Shown one piece after another: positions 18,731 to 27,300 of a stretch of DNA of 40,492 nucleotides. The first letter of the stretch is position 1, and every line of letters starts with the position of its first letter. Position numbers and translations under genes: made by a program. This stretch comes from Candidatus Ventrousia excrementavium (GTDB lineage Bacteria; Bacillota; Clostridia; Oscillospirales; Butyricicoccaceae): positions 1 through 40,492 of the forward strand of contig DVMR01000069.1 of the NCBI GenBank assembly GCA_018714845.1, given 5' to 3'. The notes under the pieces are model-generated. The model was given only the letters and a program-made list of their open reading frames with translations. It had not been told where the DNA came from and did not search any database.

Positions 18731-18753
18731 AAATGCCGCGGGTGTGATACAAT
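18726..18753 (+). promoter_or_regulatory. Promoter of the DUF1847-asparaginase operon
   Basis: TTGCAA (18726-18731), a 16-base spacer and TACAAT (18748-18753) precede the gene start by about 32 bases. AAAGGAGTG follows as ribosome binding site. Confidence 0.7.
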
Positions 18754-18784
18754 CGCAGTAACAAACCAAAGGAGTGACCGTTTT

Positions 18785-19417
18785 ATGTTTACCTGTGCGT
18801 CATGCGCTGTCCTGGCCTGCCGAAGGGCAGAGGACGAGCGCGGGAATATGCCCAAAAACTGTCCCATGCGCCACACCGAGGAAATGGAGGCTGTGCGCCG
18901 GAAATACCACGAAAATCCTGAAATCGAACTTTTCCACAAAACATCCTCGCTTGTGGAATCCGAGGGCTATGCTCGCTGGCCGCGTGTGCGCGAAGTCATC
19001 GAGTTCTGCAAGAAGCTGGGGTATAAAAAAATCGGCGTCGCATTCTGCGTCGGCCTGCGCACCGAGGCGGCCGCATTCTGCGACCTTCTGCGCCGGCATG
19101 GGCTCGAGCCGGTGTCGGTCATCTGCAGTACCGGGGGAATGGACAAGCGCGATTTCGGCATTGAGCGCGAGCAGTTTGTGCACCCGGAAAACGAGCGCGA
19201 GACCATCTGCAATCCCATTGGTCAGGCTGAGATGCTAAGGCTGTCGGGCACTGAGTTCAATGTCGCCATCGGCCTGTGCGTGGGCCACGATTCGCTGTTT
19301 TTAAAACACTCGCATGTTCTGGCCACCGTGCTCATTGCCAAGGACCGCGCGCTGGGCCACAATCCGGCTGCCGCGCTCTACTGCCCGCACTACATGTCAG
19401 GCCGGCTCAACCCGTAA
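18785..19417 (+). CDS. DUF1847 (putative metal-binding) protein
   Basis: This 210-residue cysteine-rich protein matches my recollection of DUF1847. The N-terminus has clustered cysteines (CASCAVLAC, then NCPM), probably a zinc or iron site. Later come VAFCVGL, VICSTGGMDKRDF, ICNPIGQAEML, LCVGHDSLFLKHS and LYCPHYMSGRLNP. No enzymatic function is known to me. The C-terminal GHDSLF...NPAAALYC pattern suggests a ligand pocket rather than a simple zinc ribbon. It is transcribed with the asparaginase II gene 25 bases downstream. The link to amino-acid amide or D-amino-acid metabolism is by context only. Confidence 0.82.
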   Translation: MFTCASCAVLACRRAEDERGNMPKNCPMRHTEEMEAVRRKYHENPEIELFHKTSSLVESEGYARWPRVREVIEFCKKLGYKKIGVAFCVGLRTEAAAFCDLLRRHGLEPVSVICSTGGMDKRDFGIEREQFVHPENERETICNPIGQAEMLRLSGTEFNVAIGLCVGHDSLFLKHSHVLATVLIAKDRALGHNPAAALYCPHYMSGRLNP

Positions 19418-19442
19418 TTACAGAGAAAAGAGGTTTAAAAAA

Positions 19443-20453
19443 ATGTCTGTCCTTGTCAAAACCTACCGCGGAGAGGTCGAGGACCTCTATCATCACGGCC
19501 GCGTCGCCGTTTCCAATGCTGACGGCCGGCTTTTGTATTTTGCCGGCGACCCCCGGCGTCTGACCTTTGCGCGTTCGTCAGCCAAGCCCATGCAGGCCAT
19601 CGCCGTTGCTGAGAGCGGCGCGCTGGAAAAGTTCGGCATTACTGACCGCGAGCTGGCGCTGATGTGCGCGTCGCACAACGGCGAGGATTTTCATGTCGAG
19701 GCGGTGCGCGGCATTTTGAAAAAGGCCGGGCTCGACGAATCCTATCTTCTGTGCGGCAATGCCATGCCGCTGTACGGACCTGCCCGGCTCGAGATGGAGA
19801 AAAAGGGCCTGCCGGCTGACGCCGTGCACTGTGACTGTTCGGGCAAGCACTCGGGCATGCTGCTGACAGCCAAAACCTACGGCGAAGACCTTGCAACCTA
19901 CCCGCAGCCCGATCATCCGGTGCAAAAGCGCATCATGAGTATCCTGTCAGACCTGTGTCAGGTTCCCGAGGACCAGATTGTCACCGCCATCGACGGCTGC
20001 GGCGTGCCGGTGCACGCCATGCCGCTTAACAAGCTGGCCCAGGGCTACGCCCGCATGTCGCAGCCCGCGCTCTTCCCCGAGAAGCGCGCTCACGCCATTT
20101 CGCGCATCACCTCGGCCATGACGGCTTATCCTGAAATGGTCGCCGGCACCGGCCGTCTTTGCACTGACCTGATGGGCGCCTTTGGCGACCGCCTGTTTTC
20201 AAAATCAGGCGCCGCGTCCTTTTACGGCATCGGCATCAGGGAAAAGGGCATTGGCATTGCCATCAAGCTGGAAGACGGCTGTTCAGAGTTCATGCCCCTG
20301 GTCGTACTGCGCGTGCTCGAGGACATCGGCGTCATCACATGCGCCGAGGCGCAGGAGAAAATGGGCCAGTACCTGGACCTTGGCATTTACAACCACGCCG
20401 GGACCGTGGTCGGCAGAAAAGAGGTCTGTTTCCACCTGGAAAAGGCCGAATAA
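19443..20453 (+). CDS. L-asparaginase II family amidohydrolase
   Basis: This is a 336-residue member of the asparaginase II family (PF06089 type), unrelated to the classical AnsA/AnsB fold. Conserved blocks are FARSSAKPMQAIAV near the N-terminus, MCASHNGEDFHV, LYCSGKHSG-type CDCSGKHSGML with its serine and lysine, IDGCGVPVHAMPL and MVAGTGRLCTDLM. It should hydrolyse asparagine or a related amide to aspartate and ammonia in the cytosol, since no signal peptide is present. The ATG at 19443 is chosen because it starts the family sequence after a purine-rich GAGGTTT stretch. The frame open from 19314 lies within DUF1847. A terminator follows the stop. Confidence 0.9.
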   Translation: MSVLVKTYRGEVEDLYHHGRVAVSNADGRLLYFAGDPRRLTFARSSAKPMQAIAVAESGALEKFGITDRELALMCASHNGEDFHVEAVRGILKKAGLDESYLLCGNAMPLYGPARLEMEKKGLPADAVHCDCSGKHSGMLLTAKTYGEDLATYPQPDHPVQKRIMSILSDLCQVPEDQIVTAIDGCGVPVHAMPLNKLAQGYARMSQPALFPEKRAHAISRITSAMTAYPEMVAGTGRLCTDLMGAFGDRLFSKSGAASFYGIGIREKGIGIAIKLEDGCSEFMPLVVLRVLEDIGVITCAEAQEKMGQYLDLGIYNHAGTVVGRKEVCFHLEKAE

Positions 20454-20462
20454 GACAGCAAA

Positions 20463-20497
20463 AAACAGGCGGCAGGGAAAACCTGCCGCCTGTTTTG
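20463..20497. terminator. Bidirectional terminator between asparaginase II and isoaspartyl dipeptidase
   Basis: AAAACAGGCGGCAGG, a GAAAA loop and CCTGCCGCCTGTTTT form a perfect 15-bp stem flanked by A and T runs. It sits between convergent genes. Confidence 0.88.
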
Positions 20498-20506
20498 GCA
20501 TTTGTG

Positions 20507-21667
20507 TTATTTTTCAAAAGTGCCGCGCATCAGCGTTTTGCCCTCCCAGCGGGCTGTTTTGCCGCGGGCCAGCACCGAAACGACCTGCAGTTCGTCGTCA
20601 AGCACGACAAGGTCAGCGTCCGCGTCCGGAGCAATACAGCCTTTGCGCCCGGTCAGAGACAGCACTTTGGCCGGCGTAGAGGTCAGCACCTCGAGCATGG
20701 TCTCGAGCGCAACACCCTCATGCTGAACGGCCCAGCGCAGCTCCTGCATCAGCACGAGCGGAGAGGAGTAGTCAAGGCCGATGCACTCACCTTTGTCGTT
20801 GAACCGGGGAAGGCTGCCGCAGCCGTCTGAGGACATGGTGATATGCTCGGCGGTGACGCCGGCCTCGAGCGCACGGCGAATGTGCCGGCCGCACGACTTT
20901 TCCGCCGTCTGGCGGCTGCTGCCTGTCAGGTCAAACACGCCGCCGCGCTTGGCAAAGGCGATGGCCTGGTCGCAAAGGTCGTCGTTGCGGCCGCAGTGGG
21001 TGGGCAAAAAGGTCTTGACGGGGATTTCGGTTTCATCAAGCGCGCGGTGGACCATCTTGAGCATGTCGCGGCCCGCACCCATGTGCATGACGACCAGACC
21101 GGCCTTGCCCGAAATCAGCCCGCCCATGCGGGCGTCGGACGCCATGCGGACAAACTCGTCAAAGGTGGGGTTCGAGCTGCGGTGGTCGCTGAGCGCAACC
21201 TTGACGCCCACGCACTCGCCGATGAGCGCGATATCGCGCACCACGCTGCCCGTCAGGGTGACGGTCGGCACCTGATAGCTGCCGGTCAGCATGAATGCAG
21301 TGATTCCTTCCTGATTTAAAGCACGGGCTTTATACAAAAGGTTTTCGACGCTGCGCGAAGTGCCATCCGTACCGAGCAGGCCCAGCACCGTGGTGACGCC
21401 TGACTCGATGAGCTCGGAAAGCTGGATTTCAGGCACGCGCGAAGCCGGGCCCTGCTCGCCGCCGCCGCCCGTGACATGAACATGCAGGTCGATAAGGCCG
21501 GGAGCCACCCGCTTGCCGCCTGCGTCCAGGACCTCGACGTCGGGCAAGGCTTCATACTCGTGCAGGTCAGGGGCAACGCGCATGATTTTTTCGTCTGCGA
21601 TGAGAATGTCCTGCCGCCCGAGGGGCTGAGGGGCATAGACATCAGCGTTTTTCAGCAGCTTTAACAT
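20507..21667 (-). CDS. iadA: Isoaspartyl (beta-aspartyl) dipeptidase
   Basis: IadA hydrolyses beta-aspartyl dipeptides that come from isomerised Asp/Asn residues in degraded proteins. The 386-residue protein keeps the full binuclear metal site of E. coli IadA at constant offset. His62 and His64 are in DLHVHVTGGGGEQGP, the carboxylated lysine is Lys156 in GVKVALSDHRSS, His195 is in MHMGAGR, His224 is in THCGRN and Asp281 is in SSDGCGSLPRFN. AGGAGG precedes the ATG. It lies 72 bases after the DUF1445 gene on the same strand and converges on the asparaginase II gene, so two aspartate-releasing enzymes sit side by side. The family assignment is strong. Confidence 0.94.
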   Translation of the reverse strand: MLKLLKNADVYAPQPLGRQDILIADEKIMRVAPDLHEYEALPDVEVLDAGGKRVAPGLIDLHVHVTGGGGEQGPASRVPEIQLSELIESGVTTVLGLLGTDGTSRSVENLLYKARALNQEGITAFMLTGSYQVPTVTLTGSVVRDIALIGECVGVKVALSDHRSSNPTFDEFVRMASDARMGGLISGKAGLVVMHMGAGRDMLKMVHRALDETEIPVKTFLPTHCGRNDDLCDQAIAFAKRGGVFDLTGSSRQTAEKSCGRHIRRALEAGVTAEHITMSSDGCGSLPRFNDKGECIGLDYSSPLVLMQELRWAVQHEGVALETMLEVLTSTPAKVLSLTGRKGCIAPDADADLVVLDDELQVVSVLARGKTARWEGKTLMRGTFEK

Positions 21668-21690
21668 CGGTGTTTCCTCCTAGACATAGT

Positions 21691-21700
21691 TTGTTAACAA
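21691..21700. promoter_or_regulatory. Short palindrome upstream of iadA
   Basis: TTGTTAACAA is a perfect 10-bp palindrome 24 bases before the iadA start. It could be an operator for iadA. No convincing promoter was found here, and iadA may be read from the upstream D-glutamate cyclase promoter. Confidence 0.3.
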
Positions 21701-21739
21701 TCGGCTGGTAGTATCAAAATACCTGAAGATGAAATTGCT

Positions 21740-22531
21740 TTATCCCATCAGGGCGTCATTGGGCACGTCGCACACCAGCATGTGTCCGGGTGCATGAGTG
21801 ATGGCCAGGCTGGGCCGCGACTGCATGACAGCAGCCTGCGGCGTCACGCCGCACGGCCAGAACACCGGCAGCTCGCCCGGACGGATGGTCACAGCGTCGC
21901 CGAAGTCAGGCCTTGCAAGGTCTGCAATGCCGATGGCGGCCGGATCGCCGACGTGAACCGGCGCGCCGTGAACGCGCGGCATCTGCGCTGTTGTCGTCAC
22001 GGCAAGGGGTATGAGGCCGGCGGGAATGGGCCGCATGGAAACGACCATGTTGCCCGAAAAAACCCCCGCGCTTTTGCACGGGATGTTGGTCAAATACATG
22101 GGGACATTGCGGTTTTCTTCAATATGCCGGACAGGGACGCCGGCGCGCTGCAGCGCCCACTCGAATGAAAAGCTGCACCCGATGAGAAAGCTGACCAGGT
22201 CGTCACGCCACAAGTGCTCAACCGAGCGCGGCTCGCTCTGCAAAACGCCGTCTTTGTAAACGCGGTACAGCGGAAAGTCGCGGGCCACGTCGCCGTCAGG
22301 CGCCAGAAAGGGCAAATCGCGCTGACCCGCCTCGGTCACCTCGAGCACCGGGCAGGCGCGGGGATTGCGATGGGCAAAGAGCAGAAAATCATAGGCGTAT
22401 TCCCGCGGCAAAATGATGAGATTGGCCTGAGCGTAGCCGGGGGCCAGTCCGGCCGTCGGCCGGGGTTCGGGGTCGGTGCGGAAGTGGGCGCGGACCCCGG
22501 CAGGGGTCAGACGGGAAAGCTCTAAAGACAT
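21740..22531 (-). CDS. D-glutamate cyclase N-terminal-type protein (DUF1445/YcsI family)
   Basis: This 263-residue protein has the complete DUF1445 signature. It contains CPVLEVTEAG, GCSFSFEWALQRAG, NVPMYLTNIPCKSAGVFSG, VVSMRPIP, HGAPVHVGDPAAIGI, PVFWPCGVTPQAA and ITHAPGHMLVCD. The family includes bacterial YcsI and the N-terminal part of mammalian DGLUCY, which interconverts D-glutamate and 5-oxo-D-proline. The upstream gene encodes the matching C-terminal domain (DUF4392). The two genes overlap by 10 bases, with AAGGAGG inside the upstream gene. Activity as a D-glutamate cyclase is inferred from the paired domains. A hydro-lyase label for this family would be the cautious alternative. Confidence 0.9.
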   Translation of the reverse strand: MSLELSRLTPAGVRAHFRTDPEPRPTAGLAPGYAQANLIILPREYAYDFLLFAHRNPRACPVLEVTEAGQRDLPFLAPDGDVARDFPLYRVYKDGVLQSEPRSVEHLWRDDLVSFLIGCSFSFEWALQRAGVPVRHIEENRNVPMYLTNIPCKSAGVFSGNMVVSMRPIPAGLIPLAVTTTAQMPRVHGAPVHVGDPAAIGIADLARPDFGDAVTIRPGELPVFWPCGVTPQAAVMQSRPSLAITHAPGHMLVCDVPNDALMG

Positions 22532-23406
22532 GGTGTCGCCTCCTTGGTTTGAGTGGTCACAGCGCGTAAAGCGCGTAGAACATCAAGGTTTTGCTCGAGT
22601 GAAAGCGAGTCGACAGTGCATTCGCGCCGGCGGGTGACGCCGTCGACGCCGCCTGCGCGGACGACAGCGTCCAAAAGCCGGGATTCCTGTCCGTCTGAGG
22701 GCAAAAGGTCGCGGTCCAGCCGCAGCGAAAGCAGGGCGGCAATGCCCCAGCCCCACCAGTTGGAAACACCAGCGGCCAGCGTGTAATCGGCTGCAAGGTC
22801 GGCGCAGATGAGCTCGCCGCAGGGCACGCCGGCTTCGATATAAGACCGCAGCGCGCCCATGCCCAGCTCGTTGCCGCCGTCGCCGATGGCAATGGTGACG
22901 GCCTTTCCGCCCAGCAGAAGGCAATCGGTATCGGAAATCATGGCGTCAATCACTTCGCCGCGCGAGTTGTGGAAGTGCCCGTCGCGGCCCTTGCCTGGCC
23001 GCTCGATGGCAATGACATGCGTGGGGTCGAACCGCCCGAGCAGGCCGCGGCAGAACTCGCCGCTGTTGGCAAAGGGTACACATTCCACAGGCACGGCGGG
23101 ACACAAAAGGTCACGGCCGGCCGCGACCAGCGCCTGACTCATCGGGTCGGTGACAAGGCATACGCGCTTGCCGAGCTGGTGAAAAAGTGCCGCTAGATTG
23201 ACAGCGCCCGGCGGTCCGTCGGTCTCACCGACGCCGCAGCCGGTGATGGGAAAGCCGGTGACAATGAGCAGCCGCTCAGCGGCCAGAAGCTCATCGGTCA
23301 GCGCATCCAGGCGTTCGCGCGGAAGGCCGGACATCAGCCCGCGGCCGCCCGGGTCGCGCCGCAGCACATCCTCAATCTGTCGGAAAGCATCTGCGACAGA
23401 CAGCAT
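22522..23406 (-). CDS. D-glutamate cyclase C-terminal-type protein (DUF4392)
   Basis: This 294-residue protein corresponds to the C-terminal domain of DGLUCY-type D-glutamate cyclases. Motifs are LIVTGFPITGCGVGETDGPPGAV, VCLVTDPMSQALV, AIERPGKGRDGHFHNSRGEVI and AIGDGGNELGMGAL. The ATG at 23406 is chosen because GAGAGGA lies about 9 bases upstream. The frame open from 23502 begins before the likely transcription start and lacks family similarity. It is the first gene of the operon and overlaps DUF1445 by 10 bases. In mammals and some bacteria both domains are on one chain, and here they are separate, probably forming a complex. The promoter has a palindromic spacer. Confidence 0.87.
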   Translation of the reverse strand: MLSVADAFRQIEDVLRRDPGGRGLMSGLPRERLDALTDELLAAERLLIVTGFPITGCGVGETDGPPGAVNLAALFHQLGKRVCLVTDPMSQALVAAGRDLLCPAVPVECVPFANSGEFCRGLLGRFDPTHVIAIERPGKGRDGHFHNSRGEVIDAMISDTDCLLLGGKAVTIAIGDGGNELGMGALRSYIEAGVPCGELICADLAADYTLAAGVSNWWGWGIAALLSLRLDRDLLPSDGQESRLLDAVVRAGGVDGVTRRRECTVDSLSLEQNLDVLRALRAVTTQTKEATPCL

Positions 23407-23509
23407 ACACACACATCCTCTCTTGAATCGCAGTTTTTTGTGCCAGGATCCGGCAGAAAAGCTGCGGTCAAAGCGGTAAAAAACAGCCAAAAAACTGTTC
23501 ATCTTTTTT

Positions 23510-23538
23510 ATTGTAGAGTGCTGGCACTAAAAAGTCAA
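23510..23538 (-). promoter_or_regulatory. Promoter of the D-glutamate cyclase operon with palindromic spacer
   Basis: TTGACT (23533-23538), a 17-base spacer and TACAAT (23510-23515) lie on the minus strand. The spacer holds AGTGC-TG-GCACT (23517-23528), an inverted repeat that could be a repressor site. The leader is about 100 bases. Confidence 0.75.
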
Positions 23539-23580
23539 GGAAAAGGGGGAAATTTGGCGCTGCGGCCAGTGGCTTGTTTG

Positions 23581-23609
23581 TTGACATGGCACGCGCTTCG
23601 CGTTATCAT
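23581..23609 (+). promoter_or_regulatory. Promoter of the ABC transporter operon
   Basis: TTGACA (23581-23586), a 17-base spacer and TATCAT (23604-23609) lie about 50 bases before the ATPase gene. The spacer contains ACGCG-CTT-CGCGT (23591-23603), and GTTAT/ATAAC arms flank the -10 box (23602-23618). Either could be an operator. Confidence 0.75.
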
Positions 23610-23657
23610 TAAAATAACAACATTTTCTCTGCGCAAAACGCGGGAAAGGACAGGGCA

Positions 23658-24362
23658 ATGGACAATTTCATCACATTTGACAAGGTTTGCAAGTACTACC
23701 AGATGGGGCCGACGCGCATTGCCGCAGCCGACCACATTTCCTTTGAAATCGGCGAGGGTGAGTTCTGCGTCATCGTCGGACCGTCGGGCGCGGGCAAGAC
23801 GACGGTGCTCAACATGCTGGGCGGCATGGACACCTGCGACGAGGGGCGCATCATGCTCGACGGCGCCGAAATCTCGGGCCTGTCCACGCGCGAGCTGACG
23901 CGCTACCGCCGCTATGACGTGGGGTTTGTTTTTCAGTTTTACAATCTTGTGCAGAACCTGACCGCGCTGGAAAACGTCGAGCTGGCCAGCGAGATCTGCC
24001 GTGAACCCCTCGACCCGCGCGAGGTGCTGCGCGAGGTCGGACTGCAGGACCGCATGAACAACTTCCCGGCGCAGCTTTCCGGCGGCGAGCAGCAGCGCGT
24101 TTCCATCGCCCGTGCGCTGTGCAAAAACCCCAAGATTCTGCTGTGCGACGAGCCGACCGGCGCACTCGACTATCAGACGGGCAAATCAGTGCTGGCGCTT
24201 TTGCAGCAGACCTGCCGCGAGCGCGGAAAAACCGTCGTCGTCATCACGCACAACCAGGCCATCACCGCCATGGCAGACCGCGTCATCCATATCAAAAACG
24301 GCCAGGCGGAAAAATGCGAGCTCAATCCCGACCCGACCCCGGTGGAAAGGATTGAGTGGTAA
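23658..24362 (+). CDS. ABC transporter ATP-binding protein (LolD/MacB-like)
   Basis: This 234-residue ATPase belongs to the LolD/MacB group, which works with FtsX-type permeases. Walker A GPSGAGKT is at 41-48. The Q-loop is FVFQFYNLV near 90-98, the signature LSGGEQQR is at 140-147, and Walker [12 protein letters not shown] is at about 161-171, followed by the switch histidine in VVVITHNQ. It has its own near-consensus promoter and GGAAAGGA upstream. The permease GTG follows directly after its TAA stop, so the two are coupled. These systems drive mechanical work or export of peptides or lipids rather than classic uptake, and no solute-binding protein is present. Confidence 0.95.
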   Translation: MDNFITFDKVCKYYQMGPTRIAAADHISFEIGEGEFCVIVGPSGAGKTTVLNMLGGMDTCDEGRIMLDGAEISGLSTRELTRYRRYDVGFVFQFYNLVQNLTALENVELASEICREPLDPREVLREVGLQDRMNNFPAQLSGGEQQRVSIARALCKNPKILLCDEPTGALDYQTGKSVLALLQQTCRERGKTVVVITHNQAITAMADRVIHIKNGQAEKCELNPDPTPVERIEW

Positions 24363-27300
24363 GTGAAAAAAACCTATTTTAAAAACATCTGGCGCGAGAT
24401 CCGCGGCTCGATATCGCGGTTTCTGGCCATTTTCTGCATCACGGCGCTGGGCGTCGGCTTTCTGGCCGGCCTGCTGTCGACGACCCCCGACATGCGCTAT
24501 TCGGCCGACGCTTATTACGACAATACGCGGCTCATGGATATCCGGCTTTTGTCCACCATGGGCTTTTGCGATGAGGATATCACGGCGGTGGCCGAAACCG
24601 AGGGCATACTGGCGGCTGAAGGGGGCCGGAGCGTCGACCTGCTTGTGGAGCTTGAGGACGGCGATACCTTTGTCGCCCGTGTGCACGGCGTCGATATGGA
24701 CGCCCAGCGTGAAGGCAGTGCCATCAACCAGGTTGAGCTTTTGGAAGGGCGTTTTCCCGAAAACCCCGGAGAATGTCTGGTGCTGCTTGAAAAAGTGCCG
24801 CTCAGCGGCACCGAGGTCGGCAAGTCCCTGACCTTTTCGGCCGATAATGCCGACCTTGAAGACACGGTGACAGAGACCGAGTTGACGGTGACCGGCATTG
24901 TGTCAAGCTCATACTATATGTCGCTCGAGCGCGAACAGGCCGACATCGGCAACGGCCGCCTGAGCATGATTCTGTTTGTGCCCATCGAGCTGCTGAACTA
25001 CGATTATTATACGGAAATCTACGCGCTGACCGAGAATACCGCGCAGCTGCAGGCATTTACCGATGAATACCAGGACGCTGTGGACATCGAGGTCGAGCGT
25101 CTGGAAACGCTGGCTGAGACCCAGGTCAACGTGCGCCGCGACCAGATTATCGACGAGGCCCAGCAGGAGCTGGACGAGGCCCGCGAGGAGTACGAGACCC
25201 AGAAGGCCGATGCCGAGCGTCAGCTTGAAGAGGCGTGGCAGGAGATTTTAAATGCCCGCGCCGAACTTGCCGCCGGTGAGCGCGACCTGAGTCAGGCGCG
25301 CATCGACCTGCGCGACGGCCGGGCCGAGCTCGAGCAGCGGCGGGTTGACGGACAGGCGCAACTGGACGCCAGCGCGGCTGAGCTTGAGGCCGGCGAAGCG
25401 GAATACCAGGCCGGCCTGGCCCAGTATGAGGAAAACCGAACCCAGCTTGAAGCGGCCCGTGCCGAGCTCGACGCTGCGTCTGAACAGATCGAACAGATCA
25501 GGGTGCTCATTGCGGCCGGAATGCCGGTCAGTGAAGAAATGCAGGCGGCTGTCGACCAGTACGACGCCAGCCTGGCTGAAGTCGAGGCGGGCGAGGCCCA
25601 GCTCGAAGAAGCCCGTCTGCTGCTTGAGCAGACGCGCACCCAGCTCGACGAAGGGCAGGCCGCTTTGGAACAGGGCCGGATTGACTACGAAAACGGCATC
25701 GCCGAGGCCGAGCGTCAGCTCGCGCAGGCGGAGCGCGACATCGCGTCCGGACAGGCCGAGCTTGAAGAGGGACAGGCCCAGCTGGCCGAGGGCGAGGCTG
25801 AGTACGAGAGCTCCAGCGCTGAGGTTGAGGAACAGCTGCTCGACGCCGAGTACCAGATTCGTGATGCTGAGGCCGCCATTGCCGATATCGAGACCCCCAG
25901 CTGGTATGTACTGACGCGCGAGGCCAATGTCGCTTATGTTTCGTTTGAGAGCAATGCCGAAAAAGTGGCCAATATCGCCCGTGTTTTTCCCTTTTTCTTC
26001 TTTCTGGTCGCGCTGCTTGTGACGCTGACCACCATGACCCGCATGGTTGAAGAGCAGCGCACCCAGATTGGCACCCTCAAGGCACTGGGATACAGCCGGG
26101 GCGCCATCATTCTCAAATACATGCTGTATGCCGGCATTGCCGGCGTGCTGGGCAGCGCCGTGGGACTGGCCATCGGGCTGTGCCTGTTTCCCGCCGTCAT
26201 ATGGAACGCCTACAGCATCATGTACACCCTGCCCGACCTGATTTTCCGCCTCAACCCGCAGTATGCGCTGGTGTCGTCGCTCGCCTTGATTTTGTGCGCA
26301 CAGGGCGCCACGCTCATGGCCTGCCTGAGCAGTCTGCGCGAGCAGCCGGCCCTGCTTATGCGGCCGCGGGCGCCTAAAGCGGGCAAGCGCATTTTCCTTG
26401 AAAAGATCCCCTTTATCTGGCGCAGGCTTAAGTTCACCCACAAGGTGACGGCCCGCAATCTGATTCGCTATAAAAAGCGCTTTTTCATGACCGTCATCGG
26501 CGTTGCCGGCTGCACGGCCCTGCTTTTGACCGGGCTGGGTCTGCGCGACAGCATCAACGACATTGTGGGCAAGCAGTTTGATGAGCTATGGCTCTATAAT
26601 GCCACTGTCGTTTTGCGCCATGACGGCGACGACCAAAACGATTTCCGCGTTCAGCGACTGCTTGAAGGAGAGGACTTTGAGAGCACCCTGGCCGTCCATT
26701 CTGAAGCCGGACATGCCCAGACCGACAGCTACCGCGGCGAGACCACGCTGTTTATCCCCCGTGAACAGGACCGCCTGACCGACTTCATTGTTCTGCGCGA
26801 GCGCGTGGGACACGAGCCCGTCGCCTTTGACGATGAAGACGCCGTCGTCATCACGGAAAAGCTTTCGCTGCGACTGGGTGCCGGGGCAGGGGACATCATC
26901 GAGGTCGAGAACGCCGACGGCGAGCGGGCCGAGGTCACTGTCACCGGCGTGACGGAAAACTATGTGCAGAGCTTCGTGTACATGACAGCGCACGCCTATC
27001 AGTCGGCCTTTGGCGACGAGCCCGAATACACCTCGGTGCTGACCGTCACTACGGCTGAAACCGACGAGCAGAGAGACGATCTGGCTACCCGGCTGCTCAG
27101 CGCCAGCAACATTGCCGGCGTGCAGTTTACGGCGACGACGCAGGAGAGCTTTGAAGAAATGCTGCAAAGCATCAACACCATTGTGGCGGTCATTATTGTG
27201 TCTGCGGCGGCTCTGGCGCTCGTCGTGCTGTACAACCTGACTAACATCAATATCGCCGAGCGCGAAAAGGAGCTGGCCACGATAAAAGTACTCGGCTTTA

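Noticed and set aside
23517-23528. CIRCE (HrcA) heat-shock element
   Set aside because: GAGTGCT resembles a CIRCE half-site, but the arms are only 2 bases apart rather than 9, and the controlled genes are not chaperones.
25248-26441. 397-codon open frame on the minus strand
   Set aside because: It lies opposite the repetitive coiled-coil part of the ABC permease. Its Leu/Gly-rich low-complexity product mirrors the Glu/Ala/Gln repeats.
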